This document shows positions 58,973 to 64,000 of a stretch of DNA of 64,000 nucleotides, in pieces. The notes beneath the pieces are model-generated. The model did no database searches, was not told the DNA's origin, and worked only from the letters and a program-made list of their open reading frames with translations. The DNA is taken from positions 83,048-147,047 of the forward strand of contig LSNL01000001.1 in NCBI GenBank assembly GCA_003056145.1, given 5' to 3'. Made by a program: the position numbers and the translations under genes. The stretch's first letter is position 1; the number at the start of each line of letters is the position of its first letter. Source of the DNA: Parcubacteria group bacterium M10-OD1-1. Lineage in GTDB: Bacteria; Patescibacteria; Paceibacteria; Moranbacterales; UBA2206.

Positions 58973-61900
58973 ATGGAAAACGAAAAAAAGGCATTAACCA
59001 AAACTAATAAAATAACTTGGTACTATTTTATTGGAGCTCTCTGTCTATTTTTATTTCTGAAAGTTACCTCCTCGGGAATGTTTAAAGGGGTAGTTGATTT
59101 TTCCGTGTCTTTTTTGCCTTTTGTAATTATTCTAGCTTTAGTTATTAGAGGATACTTTGAATATATTAAATTTAAAAAAGATCATAAAATTACTTATCAA
59201 GATCCACAAGCTAGAATTTACGCGACTACCATCAGAAAACGATATTTAAAAACTATATTAGAATTACTTTTTATTTCACTTCTTTTCTATGTTTTTTACT
59301 CTCCACAATCTTTCGTGACTTATCTAGTAATATTTTCTGCGCTTGGACGGTTAGTTAGTTTAGAAACCTATTCAGTTTTAGTAACTTATTTTTCTATAGC
59401 TATAGTTGCTGGCACTATTATTTTTATCGCTTTAGCTTATTATTTAAAAAGTCAAAAAATATACGAAGGAGATTTAAAAAAAGTTACTCGTAATAGCCTT
59501 TACACTCTTTTCTTTATTTTCTTTATTTTCTTTTCCTCTACTGCTTTGGCTTATCCTGGTGCCTATTCTCCGGTAGTGGATTATTTAGCTAAAGTTTTCT
59601 TTAATATTTCTAAAAAAAATAATCCAGCTTCCCAGGGAGAAATTCATTCTCTTGATAAAGTTGTTGCTAGGACTTATCATAATCTGAAAGATAATTTCAA
59701 CCAATCTAACCAAGATTTAGCAGCTAATCTGAAAGATATTAAAGATACTATTAATAGCGTTATTATTCAAACCACTAGAAACACTCAAGTTGCTAGAGAC
59801 ACTCAGTTATCTCTTTCTAAAGATATTAAAAATAAATTAAATATTAAGGGAGGAAATATTAGAGGAGATTTAAAAATTATTGGCAATTTAGAGGTGAGAG
59901 ATATTGCTTATTTTAAAAACATCCTTCCTAATAGGGATAATTCTTACGATTTAGGATCTTCTTCTGATAGTTGGAAGAGTCTTTATGTTAGTCGCTTAGC
60001 TGGTCCGTCAGCTATAATTATTGGTGGAGCTAGTTCATCACACGGACTTAATTCAGCGGGAGATTTAATGGTTTCCAGTAATTTAGAAGTCAAGGGGCTA
60101 GTTTATTTTGATGACCAACTTATTTTAAATAACCAAAAGATTACTAGTTTAGCAGATCCAACTAATAATACTGACGCGGCTACGAAACAGTATGTAGATA
60201 ACCAAGTAGGAGGAAACTCTTTCTTACAACGAACTGGCACGGTTATCTCTCCGATAAATTATGGCGACTCTTTAGATATGACGGGTGGGGATATTATTAA
60301 TATAGGTAGTGTGGGTATCGGTACAACAAATCCAACTGCAAAACTTCAAATTAAGGGTAACGGAACGTCAACAGGTGTCAATTTCCAAACAATAGACTCA
60401 TCTAATAATGCACTGGTAACAATGTTGGATAATGGAAATGTCGGTATTGGAACAACTCCACTCTCCAGACTTACTGTATCTGGAGGAGCGTCTATTGGTG
60501 CAGACTATAACACTGCTTCCCCCGCAAACGGACTCCTCGTAGAAGGGAACGTAGGTATTGGAACAATCTCACCTATTGCTAAATTATCAGTAGCAGGAGA
60601 CGGGTATTTTGATGGTATTTTAACATCAGCGAATTCAATAAAATCACCATATTTTATAGCAACAGACAGTTTATCAACTTCTACATTTAAAAATATAGAA
60701 GGGAACGGAAAAGTTTTTTATGATTCTTTGGGAGGTTATTACGATTTTGGTAGTCGTTATCAATTTGTTGATTCTAATTTAAATCCAAATGGAATTTATC
60801 ATTCGGTCTTAATTCACACAACAGGTCTTGGGGACAATACTACTTATAAAGGGGTAACAGGGCTTAGAGTCTTTGTTAGAGACGATTCTTCTGTTACCAC
60901 AAGTACAAAAGGTGTTTTGTATGCTATTCATGCAGCTGTTGAACCTAAAATAGATAGAGATAATGTGCCTTATGATGATGTAGATGGAATTGCTATTAGT
61001 AATGAAGGTGACTATAAAGGAACAGACGCTTTATATCTAAGTACGAGATATCTTGGTAAGTCAGAATGGTCTACTGATATTACTCTAGACGCATGGGCGG
61101 ATTATGGTATTAATTTTGGTGGAACATTTGCAAGTTATGGTATAGACATGGTTGGTGCTGGAGGAACAGGAACTTATTCTAGTGGTAAGGCTATTCGTAT
61201 CCCAAATAATGTAAGTATTGTTGCTCAAAATTATGCAAAAACAAGTGATATATCATTACTTAAGTTAGACACATCCGATAGTATTGATATCGGTGATAAA
61301 ATTTACGTAGCTTCTACAGGCAATGTCGGTATTGGCACTAATGTTCCAGCTCAGAAACTAGATGTTGTTGGTTTCATCAACACAGACCAATACTCTGGGT
61401 ACAAACAAGCAGGAAATACGATACTTTATGCTTCGTCTACACTTAGCTCGATTTATGTTGGACAAAACGCAGGGAGTATGAGTTCAACGGGAAACTACAA
61501 TTCTTTTATAGGGACCAATGTAGGCTATTCTAATACCACTGGTAATGCTAATGTTTTTGTGGGAACTAACGCAGGTGCTTCTAACACAACTGGTTCTAAT
61601 AACTCTTTTATAGGAAGAAGCGCAGGTCTTTATAACACAACTGGTTCTAATAACTCTTTTGTTGGATTTAAGACAGGTGTCTCTAATACCACTGGCACAT
61701 ATAATTCTCTCATGGGAACATATGCAGGTTCTGCTAACACTACCGGTATTCAAAACTCTTTTATTGGATCTTATTCAGGATCTTCCAATACCACTGGTTC
61801 TAATAACTCTTTCATAGGATTAGGTGCGGGTTACGCCAACACCACCGGCTCAAACAACTCCGCTCTCGGACAAAGCGCAGGCCGATACATCGCCGACGGA

Positions 61901-62710
61901 GCCACCGCAAACGCAACCGGCTCCAACAACACCTTCCTCGGGTACAACACAAAAGCCCTCGCCGACGGAGACATAAACGAAACGGTACTTGGATACAATG
62001 CGACTGGTATCGGCTCAAACTCTGTTGTGCTCGGCAATGACAGCGTGCTAAAGACAATTCTCAAAGGAAACGTCGGGCTCGGCACAGCCTCGCCCGCCCA
62101 AAAACTCGATGTGGTCGGCTTCATCAACACAGACCAATATTCTGGGTACAAACAAGCAGGGAATACAATCCTCTACGCTTCCAGCACAAACTTCTCCCTC
62201 CTTGCCGGAGTAGGCGCAGGAAACTCAATGCTTTCTGATGGGCTTTACAACACCGCCCTAGGATACCAAGCCCTCTATACAGCAACTTCGACAGATTACA
62301 ATACAGCAGTGGGCTATCATGCTGGCTACTCCAACACCACTGGCTATGCCAACTCCTTTATGGGATATAATGCAGGCTACTCCAACACCACCGGCAACAA
62401 CAACTCATTTGTGGGAACCTATACAGGCGCTTCCAACACCACCGGCTACAGCAACTCCTTTATTGGTAGAAGTGCAGGCTTCTACAACACCACTGGTTCC
62501 AACAATTCCGCCCTCGGGTACAATGCCGGTCGATACATCGCCGACGGCACCACTGCAAACGCAACCGGCTCGTACAACGTATTCATCGGTAATAGCACAA
62601 AAGCTCTCGCCGACGGAGATACAAACGAGACGGTGCTCGGATACAATGCGATCGGAGCAGGAAGCAACTCTGTTGTGCTCGGAAATGACAGTGTGACTAA
62701 ACACTGCTAA
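58973..62710 (+). CDS. Giant repeat adhesin / tail-fibre-like surface protein, 5' part before a frameshift
   Basis: 1245 aa. Five to six membrane helices lie in residues 15-200. A coiled coil follows (about 225-290, HNLKDNFNQSNQDLAANL), then beta-rich segments with GNVGIGT motifs and a globular tail-fibre-like domain (about 560-780). Next come two blocks of 17-residue repeats GxxNTTGxxNSFxGxxA, as in trimeric adhesin heads (61472-61879, eight units; 62324-62527, four units). It ends abruptly at NDSVTKHC, where earlier copies of the cap read NDSVLKTILKGNVGLGT. One missing A in the run at 62699-62701 explains this. It should be a surface adhesin; the C-terminus is in the next entry. Confidence 0.8.
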   Translation: MENEKKALTKTNKITWYYFIGALCLFLFLKVTSSGMFKGVVDFSVSFLPFVIILALVIRGYFEYIKFKKDHKITYQDPQARIYATTIRKRYLKTILELLFISLLFYVFYSPQSFVTYLVIFSALGRLVSLETYSVLVTYFSIAIVAGTIIFIALAYYLKSQKIYEGDLKKVTRNSLYTLFFIFFIFFSSTALAYPGAYSPVVDYLAKVFFNISKKNNPASQGEIHSLDKVVARTYHNLKDNFNQSNQDLAANLKDIKDTINSVIIQTTRNTQVARDTQLSLSKDIKNKLNIKGGNIRGDLKIIGNLEVRDIAYFKNILPNRDNSYDLGSSSDSWKSLYVSRLAGPSAIIIGGASSSHGLNSAGDLMVSSNLEVKGLVYFDDQLILNNQKITSLADPTNNTDAATKQYVDNQVGGNSFLQRTGTVISPINYGDSLDMTGGDIINIGSVGIGTTNPTAKLQIKGNGTSTGVNFQTIDSSNNALVTMLDNGNVGIGTTPLSRLTVSGGASIGADYNTASPANGLLVEGNVGIGTISPIAKLSVAGDGYFDGILTSANSIKSPYFIATDSLSTSTFKNIEGNGKVFYDSLGGYYDFGSRYQFVDSNLNPNGIYHSVLIHTTGLGDNTTYKGVTGLRVFVRDDSSVTTSTKGVLYAIHAAVEPKIDRDNVPYDDVDGIAISNEGDYKGTDALYLSTRYLGKSEWSTDITLDAWADYGINFGGTFASYGIDMVGAGGTGTYSSGKAIRIPNNVSIVAQNYAKTSDISLLKLDTSDSIDIGDKIYVASTGNVGIGTNVPAQKLDVVGFINTDQYSGYKQAGNTILYASSTLSSIYVGQNAGSMSSTGNYNSFIGTNVGYSNTTGNANVFVGTNAGASNTTGSNNSFIGRSAGLYNTTGSNNSFVGFKTGVSNTTGTYNSLMGTYAGSANTTGIQNSFIGSYSGSSNTTGSNNSFIGLGAGYANTTGSNNSALGQSAGRYIADGATANATGSNNTFLGYNTKALADGDINETVLGYNATGIGSNSVVLGNDSVLKTILKGNVGLGTASPAQKLDVVGFINTDQYSGYKQAGNTILYASSTNFSLLAGVGAGNSMLSDGLYNTALGYQALYTATSTDYNTAVGYHAGYSNTTGYANSFMGYNAGYSNTTGNNNSFVGTYTGASNTTGYSNSFIGRSAGFYNTTGSNNSALGYNAGRYIADGTTANATGSYNVFIGNSTKALADGDTNETVLGYNAIGAGSNSVVLGNDSVTKHC
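61472..62527 (+). repeat. 51-bp (17-aa) adhesin repeats, two blocks
   Basis: Units GxxNTTGxxNSFxGxxA run 61472-61879 (eight) and 62324-62527 (four). A third block lies at 63202-63702 (about ten, two of irregular length). Each block is followed by the same cap beginning IADG.TANATGS, which is much richer in GC than the repeats. Confidence 0.85.
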
Positions 62711-64000
62711 AAGGAAACGTTGGGCTCGGCACCACTTCACCTTCTCAAAAACTAGAAATTGACCAAGGAAGTTTCCGTATGGATAACGAACCAGCACCAA
62801 CTGCTCCAACCGTAGCCATAAACACCACAGTTGGTAACCTAGATGGAACCTACTACTACCGTATAACTTTTGTTACTGCCGAAGGAGAAACAGAAATGGG
62901 TGCAGTCTCTGCCTCAGTAGCACCAGCATTACAAGAAGTAGACTTAACTAATATCCCAATAGGAAGTTCTAAGGTTACAGCTAGGAATATTTATAGAACA
63001 GTAGCAGGAGGAAGTAACACTGCCACTCAATTCGTAGCCACCATAGCTGACAACATCACTACCACTTATACAGACAACCTAGCTGACACAAGTCTTGGAG
63101 TCTATGCTCCTGGTAACAACACAACTGGTGCTAATATTTATACAAACAGTACCAAAGTAGGAGAGGCAAGCCCTAGGGTAACTATCTGGGGATATGGAGC
63201 AGGGGCAGTTAATACAGGAACAAACAATTCATTTATTGGAATGAATGCAGGAGCGGTGAACACGACAGGACATGATGATGCTTTTATTGGATATCAAACA
63301 GGTCGTTATAATACTACTGGTTCTAATAATTCTTTTATTGGAACCAATGCAGGCTACTCTAATACCACTGGCGGGGGCAACTCATTTATGGGATCCAGTG
63401 CAGGTTACCATAACACCACCGCTTATAGTAACTCTTTTGTTGGATACGACGCAGGTTATAACAACACCACTGGCTATAATAATTCCTTTGTGGGATACAA
63501 CGCAGGCTCTGGCAACACCACCGGTTATAGTAACTCTTTTGTAGGACGCAATGCGGGTCTCGCCAACACGACCGGACATCACAATTCTTTTTTTGATGCT
63601 GGTAATTCTAATACTACTGGCTTCTACAACTCTGCTTTTGGGTCAGGAGCAGGTTATTACAATACCAGTGGATCGTATAATATTTTTGTGGGGCGAGAGG
63701 CAGGTGCATACATCGCCGACGGAGCCACCGCAAACGCAACCGGCTCATACAACACCTTCCTCGGGTACAACACAAAAGCTCTCGCCGACGGAGATACAAA
63801 CGAAACGGTACTCGGATACAATGCGACCGGCATCGGCTCCAACTCTGTTGTGCTCGGAAATGATTCGGTTTTGACAACGGTATTAAAAGGAAACGTGGGC
63901 ATCGGCACCACTTCACCTTCTCAAAAACTAGAAATTGACCAAGGAAGTTTCCGTATGGATAACGAACCAGCACCAACTGCTCCAACCGTAGCCATAAACA
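62711..64000 (+). pseudogene. Continuation of the adhesin in the +1 register, open to the window end
   Basis: Immediately after the stop at 62708-62710 the other frame reads KGNVGLGTTSPSQKLEI and stays open to base 64000; the first ATG in it is at 62779. It contains a fibronectin-like segment (TYYYRITFVTAEGETEMG), about ten 17-residue repeats (63202-63702), the GC-rich IADG cap and a second copy of the QKLEIDQGSFRMDNEPAPTA segment. It is either the 3' part of one gene broken by a real frameshift, an assembly error in an A run, or a gene restarted at 62779. The 3' end is outside the window. Confidence 0.7.
62729..64000 (+). repeat. Long direct repeat with 1176-bp period at the window end
   Basis: The segment from about 62729 to 62824 (CTCAAAAACTAGAAATTGAC and onward) recurs from about 63905 to 64000. 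The offset of 1176 bases equals 392 codons, so the module is repeated in frame and probably continues beyond the window. Confidence 0.85.

Noticed and set aside
61484..63985. Several long antisense or alternate-frame open readings in the adhesin
   Set aside because: They are low-complexity by-products of in-frame 51-bp repeats and GC-rich caps.

Overview
The window looks like part of a chromosome from a Patescibacteria (CPR), probably Parcubacteria-type, bacterium. This is an inference from several features: strong AT richness (about 30% GC by eye, not computed), short intergenic gaps, few Shine-Dalgarno sequences before core genes, an archaeal-type short cytidylate kinase, a four-repeat ribosomal protein S1, and a PrgI/VirB4/VirB6-type secretion operon next to LysM, CHAP, RlpA-like and thrombospondin-type-3 envelope proteins. 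TGA is used as a stop (for example at 25605-25607), so this is genetic code 11 and not the UGA=Gly code of Gracilibacteria/Absconditabacteria.

Layout. 1-4203: 5' part of a tRNA-Ala, an O-antigen-ligase-like gene carrying ten copies of a parS-like palindrome, a (TAAGAC)15 array, an MFS transporter and a NUDIX hydrolase. 4313-9056 (minus): gyrA, a small membrane protein, a metallo-beta-lactamase-fold hydrolase and an MscS channel. 9349-15824: rpsA, a small unknown gene, cmk, tilS, ftsH and a membrane protein. 16020-23671: tRNA-Ile(CAU), tRNA-Val, a Xer-type recombinase, LysM-CHAP hydrolase, UvrD/PcrA helicase, SLT-LysM transglycosylase with a twin-arginine motif, rpsO and a NYN-domain protein.

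23948-30181: tRNA-Trp followed by an accessory island that splits the usual rpsO-pnp neighbourhood. It encodes an adenosine-deaminase-like enzyme, two related NUDIX hydrolases, a protein with two P-loop kinase domains, an APH-fold kinase, a minimal nucleotidyltransferase and a 3-dehydroquinate-synthase-family sugar-phosphate cyclase. An 11-bp direct repeat flanks it. Together these resemble a small-molecule (cyclitol or nucleoside-like) pathway that I do not recognise as a described cluster.

30614-41105: pnp, a TM-anchored unknown, a strong promoter driving a roughly 490-nt structured non-coding RNA, YraN, DksA/TraR-type zinc finger, lspA, comM, an RlpA-like protein, rsmA and a UbiA prenyltransferase. 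41245-56217: a long plus-strand operon of a type IV secretion-like apparatus (VirB6/TrbL-like, PrgI/VirB3-like, two VirB4/TraC-related proteins, two VirB2/pilin-like proteins, several large secreted or anchored proteins). No VirD4 coupling protein or relaxase is visible.

56310-64000: an oligopeptide-type substrate-binding protein, secG and a YvlD-like membrane protein on the minus strand, then a very large adhesin/tail-fibre-like repeat protein. The adhesin is interrupted by an apparent single-base frameshift near 62700, continues in another frame and runs off the window. The most unusual signals are the parS-like palindromes inside a coding gene, the enzyme island in the rpsO-pnp gap, the structured RNA, and the mosaic frameshifted adhesin.
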